Positions 44,054 to 56,165 of a stretch of 64,000 nt of DNA are shown here, piece after piece. The stretch spans positions 50,879,129 to 50,943,128 of the forward strand of contig NC_012878.2 of NCBI RefSeq assembly GCF_000003195.3, written 5' to 3'. The notes under the pieces are model-generated. The model was not told where the DNA came from. It searched no databases and saw only the letters and a list, made by a program, of their open reading frames with translations. Made by a program: the position numbers and the translations under genes. Within the stretch, counting starts at the first letter, position 1. Each line of letters begins with the position of its first letter. The stretch comes from Sorghum bicolor. Its lineage: Eukaryota; Streptophyta; Magnoliopsida; Poales; Poaceae.

Positions 44054-45924
44054 CTACGTAAGCAACTCGTCCTCAGACTCCCAATGGTCCACTACAGCCT
44101 CCTTACCCATGCTCGCCTCCGCTGTCTTGGCCTCACTAGCCTGTCTCTCGTAGTAAGCTGCTTCCGCCTCTTCTGCCGCCTGAGAGTATAACTGCCCCTC
44201 TTCCTCGGTCATGTCTGTTGGCCACCATGAGTCGTAGACCGATGTCTTCTGGTTGTGGTATGCAACCTCACCCTCCTCTAAGGCACCGACAGGCATCGGT
44301 CCTGACGCCTCACCCTCCTCTGCAAGACGAAGTAGGTCGCCTATCCTTCCCATTTCATAGTCATGCTCGTCCTGAGGGTACCCCAATTCCTCGGCAAGAC
44401 GAATGAGGTCGCCTATCCTTCCGGTGTCGTCGTCTTCCTCCGCCTCGGCCTCCTCTTCGACCACAATCGGACGGCTAGCGGTGCCACCAACTGCAGCGTC
44501 CCGCCCTAATATCATATTCTCTGCATACTTAGCACGGCCCACATCTGCTTGCCAGTTCCCGGTGCATCCAATCTCTGTAAGTACAAATTTAAAGAAGTAA
44601 TAACATATTCTTTTCAGAGAAACAAACAGTTTCACTTTCAAAAATTAAATGACTCACTAGCACATAATGAGGCAATAGTATCGTTCAAGCATTGCATCTC
44701 ACCTCTCTCAGCCTCCTCCGCAGCCTTCCTTGCATCCTCTTCAGCCTTCCTTGCACGGTACTCCTCTATCTACTTTTCCCTCTCCTCGGACCACTTCTTC
44801 CATGCAATACTCGCAGGGTTACGAACATGCAACTCCTGCGCGAATGCAAGCATTTTCTTCTTATGGTCCTTCACAAAATCAGTGACGTAGTTTGCAGGAT
44901 AACCTCTCGTCTTGCGAACTGCTACTCTTGCCTTATACTCATCTTTGAACTTAAACACATCATCAGATGATTCCCATTTGCATTTCTGAGTGCTCTGTTA
45001 CGGGAAATATGTGAATACAAAGTTAGCGTACAAAAACAAATATATGACTATAGTAGTACTAAATGTGCACAGTCCTAGCAAACCTCATCATAGTCGATCA
45101 TGTGGCCACAGAAGTGGCCAATCCCAAGACCTGAAGAAACTAGGCTGTAGCTAGCTTCAACACCACATTTGCACATCACGGGAGGCGCAATAGACCTCCG
45201 CTTCTTCTTCCACTATGGAACCTCCTCATACTTCTCAGGCTCTGGCCAATGGCTCTTTGGACCATAGATCCACTTCGCGAAATGGCACTTTCGAAAACCA
45301 CGATCCTACAAAAAGAGCACATTAGAACACACATAAACCAACTGAAATTTTAAGATTGACTCAAAACTTACTTCACGCCGCAGAGGACAAATGAACTCTA
45401 GTTCATTCCGTGGATTTATCACGGCTTGTTCTCTGCAATGACACTTTGGAGGATCCTCGAGCCGCCGTGCAGAGGCGACGGCCTTCTCTTCCTCGGTCAT
45501 AGGAGGAGGGTTAGGGGGGGCGGAACCCAGCGAGTAAACAACTCACGTTTGCAATGATCAACGCCGTGGTAGAAAAGCAGAATTCTTGGGTCAAACTTGT
45601 CCGGCCCGTCGATCCATTGGAAGAAAAAGCACCGGAAGTAGAGCTACAAAAGAGTTTCAATTGTCTCATTGGGAATAAAAAGATAAAAAACCAATAAGAA
45701 AAACAAAGGGCACAGTGACTTACGCTATAACTATAACAAGTATAGAAGCAACGTGCCGCAGTATCCGGATGTCTCGACTGGCTCACGTGTGCCGGATGTC
45801 CACAATCACAGTTAGGAATAGGTTCCTCGGGAGGCACGGGGGCATCCTTGCAAGACACATCGGGGTACAACTCTCTAGGACGACCCTTTTTTCGCCAAAT
45901 AGACTCACGATACGAGTCCTCCAT
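44054..45924 (-). pseudogene. MULE-borne gene with three GRF-like zinc-binding modules
   Basis: Five exons in coding order: 45924-45724, 45643-45372, 45305-45084, 44994-44658, 44574-44054, with GT-AG introns; about 517 codons. Three modules of the GRF zinc-finger type (CxC...C...C) can be seen: NCDCGHPAHV...RCFYTC with FRCFFFQWIDGP; KCHCREQAV...FICP with RKCHFAKWIYGP; and MCKCGVEASY...GHFCGH with QKCKWESSDD. Each is split by a phase-0 intron at the same place. The C-terminus is a coiled-coil-like Glu/Arg/Lys stretch (YRARKAEEDARKAAEEAERG) followed by repeated acidic GRIGDLLRLAEE units. GRF fingers bind single-stranded nucleic acid in other proteins; the role here is unknown. Lesions: one base missing from a homopolymer (45514-45520) and in-frame TAGs after YEEVP and after SEEREK. 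Confidence 0.8.
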
Positions 45925-46286
45925 CTAAAAACGCGAAAATAATTCAACACAAATCACATAACTAAACAAAGTAACGTAACAAGAGATTTACTAAACATAT
46001 TAAAAATAAACAAATGAACTTATCTAAACTATGAAAACGTAAAGGTTGTAAGAAATTTACCTTCTCCAAACGAGGGGTGGCCGGAAAAACAACCGTGAAG
46101 AACGACGAGGCGGGGAACACGCAGCGGAGAGGGGCGCCGAGGCGGGGCAATGGGGGTGAAGGACGACGCGGAGGGGCACCGAAGAAGAGCGGAGCTCGGG
46201 TGTGAGAGAGGGAGAGAAAGAGAGACACTCGGGGTGAGAGAGGGAGAGAAATGAGAAGAGACGGCCGTTCGGCCGACTAAGTAGGA
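45925..46286 (-). promoter_or_regulatory. Probable 5' leader/promoter of the GRF-like gene
   Basis: On the minus strand a CT-rich stretch with repeated TCTCTCTTTCTCTCCCTCTC motifs precedes the ATG at 45924. It begins directly at the right TIR, so the TIR could act as promoter. Open frames here are composition artefacts. Confidence 0.4.
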
Positions 46287-46519
46287 CGCGTGCATACCCC
46301 GCCATGATCCACGGCGGGGTATCCCTACCCCGCCATAATCCACGGCGGGGTCCACGTCACCACACGTCAGCACACAGGCCCATGCAGCGCTGACGTGGCA
46401 GGGACAACCCCGCCACCATGCGTGGCGGGGTGCAATGTTTTTGCCCCGCCATGCATGGTGGCGGAGCCAAACGGCCTAGTTTTAAAAAAATTTTCAAAAG
46501 CGTGTGAAAATTGAAATTT
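46287..46519. repeat. Right terminal inverted repeat of the MULE
   Basis: Inverse of 36712-36940, with palindromes such as CCCCGCCATGATCCACGGCG and CCCCGCCACCATGCGTGGCG. Its outer AT-rich tail is shorter than on the left. Confidence 0.8.
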
Positions 46520-47559
46520 GTCCGCGCCAAAGTTGACCAGCTGCGCGGCCAGGGACCCGAGACCGACGCAGAGCTGGAACCCGTTGCTGAACGCACCTCG
46601 ACGCGACGGCGGCGCCATCTCCGACAGGTAGAGAGGAACCGCCTGAACTGAAGCTTCGCTCGAATGATTAGATTGTCTTCTTCTAAAAACACGTGTGTAT
46701 ATGGCGATAACATCCAGACACGTAGGAGGCTTGCTGAGACCTGATTGCCAAAGCCGAGACCCACGCCGAGCAGGACGCGGCTGAGGATCAACATGGAAAT
46801 GTGCACGGCCGATCCGCCGATCGCGGCGCCGGCGATAATGACGACGCCGGCCACGATCATGGAAGGGCGGCGGCCGCACCGGGCGGTGACCGACGAGGCG
46901 AAGAACGTGGAGACGAGGCCGGCGACGTAGAGCGAGGAGGTGAAGGCGGTGAGCAGCTGGCTGTCGAAGCGGCAGTAGTTGCTGACTCGCTCGCCGCCGC
47001 CGCCCTTCATCCGCCTGTACACCTCCGGGAAGAACCGCTCCAGGAAAGCGTCCATCGACGACACGCCGCCTGTGAAAACAGTGGTGGTAGATACTTTCCC
47101 CCTCGTCGACGGATCGATTCGATAATTTGTAACTGTGACAAGCGATTTTACCAGAAACTCCGATGTCGTAGCCGAAGATGACGCCGCCCATGCCGGCGGC
47201 GACGCACGAGAGGACGACAAATGCCGTGATGCGGCCGCTGTAGCGGCGTGGCGGCTCTTGGCGTTCCGGTGTGGCGCCGCCGAGCGCCATGACGACTGCA
47301 CTGGAGAGCGGGGCGACGTACGGTGCTGTTGATTGCTTGCATACGTGGCTGTCGAATCAAGACTTGGCCGCGGCTGAACCACGAGGTAACACTGCCTGTG
47401 CCGTCGTACGTGTCACTGTTGTGTTGACTTGCTCTAGCTGGTCACTGTCTGGGCGCAACTTTAAAAACTGTTTAGCTGAAACTTCAGCTCTACCAAATGG
47501 GCCTCAAATCTTGTTCAGACTTTAGAATATCAGTCTCAGTTGAGTTCAAAGACCAGCAC

Positions 47560-47912
47560 CTCTGATTTAACATGACATTGATAGAGTAACTTGAAATGAA
47601 CACTCCATACAGCAACGCACAATTCAACATGTAATGACTGCTTTCCTCAAAAAAGAAAAAAACATGTAATGGCTGCACTTACAAATGCAATATCACATAC
47701 CGTAGTTAACCAAAGGGATAAACAAGACCATACATCCACACGCAGAAAGGGTCAAACTCGCTGAAAGAGAACAGGTAATGTAACCATAACCAACTTTTCC
47801 ATTGCTGATGAAAATGAGATCGTAGAACACCACAGCTACATCGCAAACAAGGAAACCGCTACCTCATCATGCCACCACGACATAACACAGGCTACTACAA
47901 AGCACATCTCTT
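47560..47912. repeat. H3 3'-flank repeat, copy 1
   Basis: It contains AACTTGAAATGAACACTCC, CACAATTCAACATGTAATGA, ATCCACACGCAGAAAGG and AACTTTTCCATTGCTGATGA, ending CAAAGCACATCTCT. The same ordered motifs recur at 48540-48800 and 49680-50020. Confidence 0.8.
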
Positions 47913-48539
47913 ATAATTTCACAATCAAAATGGTTACTTCTGCAGAGGGGAAAGTGGCAAATACATCAATGTGGGGGCAAGCAAAAGGTCATTTTAGTAC
48001 TCTGAACTCTGAAGACCTAAAAGCTCTTTCAGGGGAGGAAAAATAACTAGAGATGTGAGCCATTACGTCCATTACTGAGATTTTGTTTGTGAGCAATACT
48101 GAGATTGAGTTGAAAGGGTACTGCTATATCTCAATCAGGAACAATATCTCAAAAAAATGCAACAAAATTAATTAAATCATCATAAATGTCATGGAAAATA
48201 CTAGGATGTACTGTGCCAACACTAAATTCTGCACAATAACCATTCTAGCTAGAGTCCACTGCCTCTGAAAGATGCTTGTGCTCATATGTGTGCATTCAAG
48301 ATTGGATTTTGGGTTTATATTAGCTCCGCCTTCACTGAGAGAGCAGATTGACCAGAAACTCTCTAAACCACATTCTACTCATTATTTCCATTTACAAATT
48401 TCAAGAAAATAGCCACTTTGTTCTACTTTTTTTTCTTATAGGAGCATCCATCTTACATGCTTCGAATTTCAGGAAAATAGGACATTATGGACATTTATGG
48501 TTGAAAGTTTATAATCTTAACAGTTACGATATCAAGGAC
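47913..48539. other. Spacer between flank repeats, no gene seen
   Basis: AT-rich. Only short frames (67 codons at most). Confidence 0.5.
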
Positions 48540-48800
48540 AAGCACCTCTGATTTAACGACTCATGACACTGATACATGTAATTTGAAACGAACACCCCCA
48601 AACAGAAAAAAAAAAAAAAGAAAAAAAAACAACAACAACACACAATTCAACCTGTAATGACTGTGCGCTTGCAAATGCAGTATCAGATAGTAGTTAACCA
48701 AGGGCATAAACAAGACCATTCATCCACACGCAAAGGGCCAAACACGCTGAAAGAGAACAGGTTAATAATATAATCAACTTTTCCATTGAAAATGACATTC
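48540..48800. repeat. H3 3'-flank repeat, copy 2 (shortened)
   Basis: Shares AATTTGAAACGAACACCCC, CACACAATTCAACCTGTAAT, ATCCACACGCAAAGGGCC and CAACTTTTCCATTG with the other two copies, then diverges at about 48790. Confidence 0.78.
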
Positions 48801-49679
48801 AAGGAAACTGCTATGGGCATGCTTGTAACCATATGGATTTTACATGTATATCAGTATATGTAATATTTTAGAGGATGAATGCTTGTGCATTTCATTGTAA
48901 AATAAATTCTTTGGCATATAAGCGAAGCAAATGTAGCCACTTTGTTATGGTTATGTGCATTTGATGGAATTTGATATATGGACAAAGAATGAAAGCTTCA
49001 GATTATGATTGAAGGGTAAATGGAGTACTCCCACATATATTGCTGCATAGGACATAAATGCTATGGTGCCACTGCAAGGGAAATACTTGAGCAATGTTCA
49101 AGTGCCTCAGCTAGCATTACTGTCCATTCAACGTTCAAGTGCCTCAGCTAGCATCTCACCCTTGATATTTAGCTATCCAAATATAAATTTAGAAAGAAAT
49201 CACGTCATAGAGGAAACTAATACAAATTGTATGAATAATTTCCAGCAAGCAATTGCAGTATCAAACAGTCAGAGCCCTAGAGCGTTCCTCACAATTACTC
49301 AAACAGATCAGCAGCAGAAGGAACTGTCGACCAAGGATTGTTCAAGCCAGCAGTGGCTTCGATTTGAGATGGATTTAACCTGACAGAATCAATTAATCAC
49401 TTGGCCTGAAAATATGAAACAATTTCACATAGGCTGCCTGAAACAGAAATACTCAGAACAGTTAAATTAGGGAATACTCAGAGTAGTTAATTGAAATCAA
49501 AGGCTTTGGCACAAACATAAAGAGGTATTGAAGAGCTCACACAAACCTCTCCAAAATTCAAAGTTCTGAACAAATGAGAAAATACAGTGCCTCTGACCAT
49601 ATACATCATCAGATAGGACATCCTTATGGCTAAAGAAAGGTCTACCTCTGTCCTCTGATGACAACACAGGAATGACCGA
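48801..49679. other. Spacer between flank repeats, unidentified ORF
   Basis: It contains a 106-codon plus-strand frame (49063-49383, MVPLQGKYLSNVQVPQLALL) with no recognisable domain. GTTCAAGTGCCTCAGCTAGC is repeated in it (49098 and 49134). Probably non-coding. Confidence 0.35.
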
Positions 49680-50020
49680 TACAGTATAACAGTAACTTGA
49701 AATGAACACCCCAAGGTGGGAAAAAATAACACATACCAGCAACACACAATTCAACCTGTAAATAATGAGCAGTTACAAAAGCAATATGAGAAAACATAAC
49801 TGACCAAGAGTCCTAGACCATTCACTGAAAATAAATCCACATGCACAAAAGGCCCAAACACACGGAAAGAGAGAACAATTTAAGATAACCAACTTTTCCA
49901 TTGCTGATGAAAATGAGATAGTAACATCAGACGCCTCATCAGGCCATCACAAACAAGGAAACCACTACTTCACCAGGCCACCACAACATTAACACAGGCT
50001 AGTACAAAGCACATCTCTAC
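49680..50020. repeat. H3 3'-flank repeat, copy 3 (adjacent to the gene)
   Basis: Copy abutting the H3 stop codon region. It includes AACTTGAAATGAACACCCC, CACACAATTCAACCTGTAAA and AACTTTTCCATTGCTGATGA and ends CAAAGCACATCTCTACATCA, so it covers the H3 3' UTR. Confidence 0.8.
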
Positions 50021-50060
50021 ATCAGGCAGGCACTACTGAATGACGACGGACCACGAACTT

Positions 50061-50483
<423 letters not shown>

Positions 50484-50741
50484 CTAGGGTTTGCTGCGAG
50501 GAAGCGGAGCGGAAGGCGCGAGGCTGCAGAGGGATTGGGGAATTGAGGAGGAATTGGAGTGAGAAGAGGGAGGAGAGGGGGGAGGTGTTTATGTAGGAGT
50601 GAAAGCGGCAGTTGGGCGCGGGAGAGTGGGAATTTTTCGTGTTTTCGGCGGCGGTGGGGTTCGTTTTCGGGAGGAGCGGGGCGGTTTGGAGCGTTGGATC
50701 TGTGGCAGATGGATGGTTCAGATTGCGTTTGGCGGGAGGCA

Positions 50742-50749
50742 CGCGGATC
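50742..50749. promoter_or_regulatory. Histone octamer motif CGCGGATC
   Basis: A perfect copy of the plant histone-promoter octamer about 270 bp upstream of the H3 ATG. A one-mismatch inverse copy (GATCCGTG) follows at 50759-50766. The motif is known to drive S-phase and meristem expression and works in either orientation. Confidence 0.7.
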
Positions 50750-50788
50750 GTGGGGGGCGATCCGTGGGTGGGGGTTTCCTTCGTTGTG

Positions 50789-50793
50789 ATTGG
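50789..50793 (-). promoter_or_regulatory. CCAAT box upstream of H3
   Basis: AGCCAATC on the minus strand, 40 bp upstream of the octamer. NF-Y type site by sequence only. Confidence 0.45.
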
Positions 50794-50849
50794 CTGTGGT
50801 AGCGCGAAGGAAGGCGTCCGACTTGGGCCGCCGGACGTGGGTCGACCTT

Positions 50850-51469
50850 CCATGGATAGGGGCCAGTTTGGAAGTCCAATTTTTTTTTTCTATGGTGCAG
50901 TTTTTCAGGAGCTCAAACTATCTTTTGAAAATGTTCGATAAAAATAGCTTCAGTGACAGTTTTGTATAAGCTGTGTTAAATTTGTAAGAAATAACTAGTT
51001 CATTACTGATAAACATTTAAAGAAAAATGTGTGGTATTTCGTATATCTACTTTCTTGACTATCTCTACCTAAAAAGGTTTAATGTCCGTCAATGGTACAA
51101 GGCTCCTTCAGGATTCACATCAAATATTCGGATTCAAACAAAGTCCTACAGGGATAAATGCAATCTGTTACATCAACATGCCCGGTGCAGGGCCCAATTA
51201 CATTAACCAAGTTAATAATTTATTTGATTTCTACATATTGCCTTTAAAATTCAGTAGCATTTTCCCTCTTATTCTATGGTTCCCTACCTTCAGGTGGATG
51301 GTTTTCCTACAGATATCCACTTCTCCAACGTGTGTTCTCCATGTAGTCGTGTATTATTTGCTACTCCTTTCGTACACCACTTTTCTGGAAAGAATTGTTT
51401 GTATTTGCATCATAATGGATTGCTATCTATAGAGTGTTTGAGTGTTTTCCTCTTCTCGATCTCTATGTA
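50850..51469. other. Intergenic, unidentified ORF
   Basis: A 116-codon plus-strand frame (51082-51432) starts MSVNGTRLLQDSHQIFGFKQ and ends in a hydrophobic stretch. It has no recognised family and no promoter, and is probably not a gene. Confidence 0.35.
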
Positions 51470-51730
51470 CTATATCTCCATATAAGATTTAGATGTCATT
51501 TAAGACAGCGACACGGTCTCCAAAATACTTTTTTGACTTCTTATTTTTATAAAATATTTAGAAAAAAAATGATATATGCATAATTTTACGAAAGTGTTTT
51601 TCAAGACAAGGTTATTCATATAATTTTTACATTTGCAAACTAAATAATTTAAAAGTTACTGATGATTTATATTCTTAATGTTTGACTCAAATCTTAACCA
51701 AAATGACATCTAAATCCTATATAGAGGAAG
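51470..51730. mobile_element. Stowaway-like MITE, TA duplication
   Basis: Inverted ends share GATTTAGATGTCATTT; the outer parts are CTATATCTCC on the left and CTTCCTCTAT reversed on the right. TA flanks both sides (51468-51469 and 51731-51732). 261 bp, AT-rich. Confidence 0.72.
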
Positions 51731-51732
51731 TA

Positions 51733-52658
51733 CATTTCTTTATTAAGAAATGCCGTCTGATTGATATGGGTGTTTTGCCAAGCTTCTCAGTCATTGGAGA
51801 TGGATGATTGTCTATTTATGATTTCAAGTCACGATGAAGCCAAAATTATTCAACTATGGGGGCATTTTCTCTCTCTACATATGCTCCTTCCTTAATTTCT
51901 ATTTTTATATGACGCTACAATATTCTGCAGCAAGGTGCATGGTATCGTCTAGTTATATTAGAGTAAAAGTCTTAATTGATTTGGAATATGTGATCTAAAC
52001 TCATAACATATACTCTTACGACTTATAGCATGCAGTCACGATATAAAAGTATTATGAGCCTGTTTGGCAAAGCTTTAGATCTGGGATCTATGCTGGATTT
52101 GTAGCCAAGACTAAATTAAAGTGATTTAAATATTTTTATTAATCTCATATATAAACAAAATTGATCATGCAAAAGCAAATAACATGCTTACAGATCAAAC
52201 AATATTTCGTGGAGCTATGTAACCAGTCGTAAGAGCAACTCCAACACTTTTGTAAATAGGTTTGACATTTCTTGTTTTTGGTTAACATTCTCAAAATCTC
52301 CTATACAACAGTTTAGCAATTATGCTTGATATTTATATCAACTTGACAAATTCTCCTATTTTCTTTGCATTTACGCGCGCGTGGATAGGCTTCGCATTCC
52401 CTCCGGTGTCGTGGTTTCCCTCGCGCGTGATTTTCTCATGCCCGCTACCATTTTTCCGCAAAAACAAAAGCTGACAACCTAATGCTTCTTCGATGATTTT
52501 CGCTGCTGGCAGAAACAAAACGTCGACAACATGCTGGTGGTGGCCTATGCCTCCGACAAAATCTGGTGGTGACAACATACTGCACGTCAACTATGCGAGT
52601 AAAAGCGATTTCGTGCTGATCGATGGCCTGTGCTGGTGGCCTCTTATCAGTACACTTA
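51733..52658. other. Intergenic, no gene recognised
   Basis: AT-rich, with a possible Tourist-type left end (GAGCCTGTTTGGCAAAGC at 52056) lacking a right partner, and AGAGCAACTCCAAC at 52232. Nothing else can be supported. Confidence 0.4.
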
Positions 52659-53214
52659 GGTGTTGTTTAGTTTTGCCAAGGGTTCACGGCGCAATGGCAA
52701 AGGCCATTGGTTGGGGGCTCCCACCCAGGGTTCAAATCCTGGGTGCTGCACTTTATTCTGGATTTATTTCAGATTTTTTCGGCACTATACATTAAGTGGT
52801 AGACGACGTGTCCGTCGACAGCGAGGCGCCTGTGGTGACTTCGTGAACTTCAAGATTTGCCGGCTCAGTCCTTCGAAGGTGCTCATAGGGGTAGGGTTTG
52901 CGTACGTGTGTTCATAGGGGTGAGTGTGCGTGCGTGTTGGGTGTCTGCGTTGTACTGTGTAATCTCAAAAAAAAAGGTGTTGTTTAGTTCACCCTAAAAT
53001 TTTAATTTTTTTTAAGATTCTTTATCACATCGAAACTTGCAGTACATGCATGGAGCATTAAATATAAGTAAAAAATAACTAATTCTACAGTTTATCTGTA
53101 ATTTACGACGAATCTTTTGAGCCTAATTAGTCTATAATTGGATAATAATTACCAAATACAAACGAAAATATTATAATACCCAAAACCAACAAAAATTGCC
53201 AACTAAACAAGGCC
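52659..53214. mobile_element. Tourist-like MITE interrupted by a SINE
   Basis: Its left end GGTGTTGTTTAGTT is present twice (52659-52672 and 52976-52989) because the SINE insertion duplicated it. The body runs from 52990 to ACTAAACAAGGCC at 53214 with the usual family interior. Confidence 0.85.
52673..52975 (+). mobile_element. tRNA-derived SINE with 14-bp target duplication
   Basis: 303 bp. The head contains a pol III box-B motif GGTTCAAATCC and an upstream A-box-like segment (GCAATGGCAAAGG). The body contains TTCGTGAACTTCAAGATTTG, and an A-run (52967-52975) forms the tail. The 14-bp direct repeats GGTGTTGTTTAGTT on both sides indicate LINE-driven insertion. Confidence 0.85.
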
Positions 53215-53313
53215 TTGTAAGAAAATTGTTCAGTACATATCTTTAATAAAATTATTCAGTACACTTGAATGAAAACAATAACCAATAAATAAAAGTACTT
53301 TGTATAGTATGAA

Positions 53314-53620
53314 TTATGATGCTGGTTCTATAGGGTATAAATCAGGATGATGATTCCATAAGTGCTTGATTAGGTCTTCTTTCAATTGAAAATGTATTTC
53401 TTTGTCTCGGATCTTTTTATGAGCTTCAATAAATTCAGCTAGTGTGCGAGTAGAAATACCATGAGAAGGTTGCACATTTTCACCATCAAAGTCGAATCGC
53501 TCATTAAGGTCCACATCTCTTTCATCTTTAACAATTATATTGTGTATGACCACACAAGCTCTCATGATCAATACAAGCGTCTCTATGTCGCGGGACGTCC
53601 AGATGAAGTCACCGCAAAAC
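53314..53620 (-). pseudogene. PIF/Harbinger transposase C-terminal relic
   Basis: The minus-strand frame (53679-53314) reads LVLIMRACVVIHNIIVKDER, a stretch ending VQPSHGI, then LKEDLIKHLWNHHPDLY. This is the conserved C-terminus of plant Harbinger-type transposases (DDE_Tnp_4/plant transposon protein). The upstream catalytic region is missing, and the frame before RDIETL is not of this family. It may be a trace of the source that moved the TWA-duplicating MITEs in this window. Confidence 0.75.
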
Positions 53621-53699
53621 GACGGCGCGAAGAAACTCACGCGAGAATGTTGGAATTGCTCTAAGGGTAAGTTTGTCAAAGCTCTTTCTGCTTTAGATT

Positions 53700-54398
53700 C
53701 TCTACGAAAGTTGATTCTTTGTAAGAAATGATCCTCTAACTGAATTTGATTCCCATGATTCTCTAGGATAAACTCTGAAGTGATCTAGGAGAAACTACTC
53801 TTTAATCACTTTTCAGTAAAAAAAACTGTTTGACAGAGCTTCTTCTTGATTTAGCCTGCAAGATATGGGGACTTTGCCTAACTAGCCAAAAGAAAACCTC
53901 CACAAAATTCGTTCCTAGAGGTAGAGCTCTAGGAAATAGAGCCCATACTATATGAAAACTTGACCACTTGTATCATTTTTGCAAATATATATAAAAAAAG
54001 AACCAAACATTAAATAAAAAATTAAAATATTCAACCACAACATAAAAACAATTGGTAAACTGAAGTTCAGAATGGCTTGCAGCCAACCAAAAAACAGTAC
54101 TTATTTTTAAAACAGAACCAGCTAAAAGCAAACTCTGAGGCAACAGGTTACACCAGTGCGGCGCGGCGACGAATATACACATGCGATCCATTTCATACAG
54201 CAGGAGCACAAGACAAATATGACTCATCTTCAGGAATCGGAGTCACTGCTACTGTTATTTCTTCTTACTCTGCTTGACTAATTATAACCCTTATCATGGC
54301 AGTATCATGTATTGGTTCACAGGAGCCAGTAACACCTTACGAACCATCTCGAACTTCCCCAGAAACGCCCTTTTTTTAGAAAACTGTCTGAGAAAAAC
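53700..54398. other. Intergenic, actin 3' side
   Basis: Short frames only. Downstream region and 3' UTR of the actin gene, with no clear poly(A) signal chosen. Confidence 0.4.
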
Positions 54399-56154
<1,756 letters not shown>

Positions 56155-56165
56155 TCTCAACTATT

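Larger units (their letters stand above)
36688..46519. mobile_element. Mutator-like element (MULE) with three genes
   Basis: About 9.8 kb, inserted into a hexose transporter exon. Inverted repeats of about 230 bp (36712-36940 and 46287-46519) flank a MURA-type transposase (+), a PMD gene (+) and a GRF-like zinc-finger gene (-). The right repeat seems about 25-30 bp shorter at its outer end, and no 9-bp target duplication can be seen. Terminal deletion has probably removed it together with some host codons. The exact ends are therefore approximate. Confidence 0.88.
35695..47290 (-). pseudogene. Hexose/H+ symporter (STP-type MFS) gene split by a 9.8-kb MULE
   Basis: Plasma-membrane monosaccharide/proton symporter family, about 520 residues, twelve membrane segments. 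Coding pieces on the minus strand: exon 1 47290-47152, exon 2 47069-46741, exon 3 first part 46642 to about 46520, then after the MULE its remainder from 36687 to 35695. Family marks include [94 protein letters not shown] and FLPETKGLPIEQV. Breaks: the MULE insertion, loss of roughly eight codons (the GGWGWR region) at the junction, and an in-frame TAG at 36409-36411. The copia element lies just past the stop. GC-rich coding and correct GT-AG introns show it was a real gene, now dead. Confidence 0.93.

Noticed and set aside
52680..52745. tRNA-like sequence with box B
   Set aside because: Lacks a full cloverleaf and sits at the head of a unit with A tail and target duplications, so it is a SINE, not a tRNA gene.
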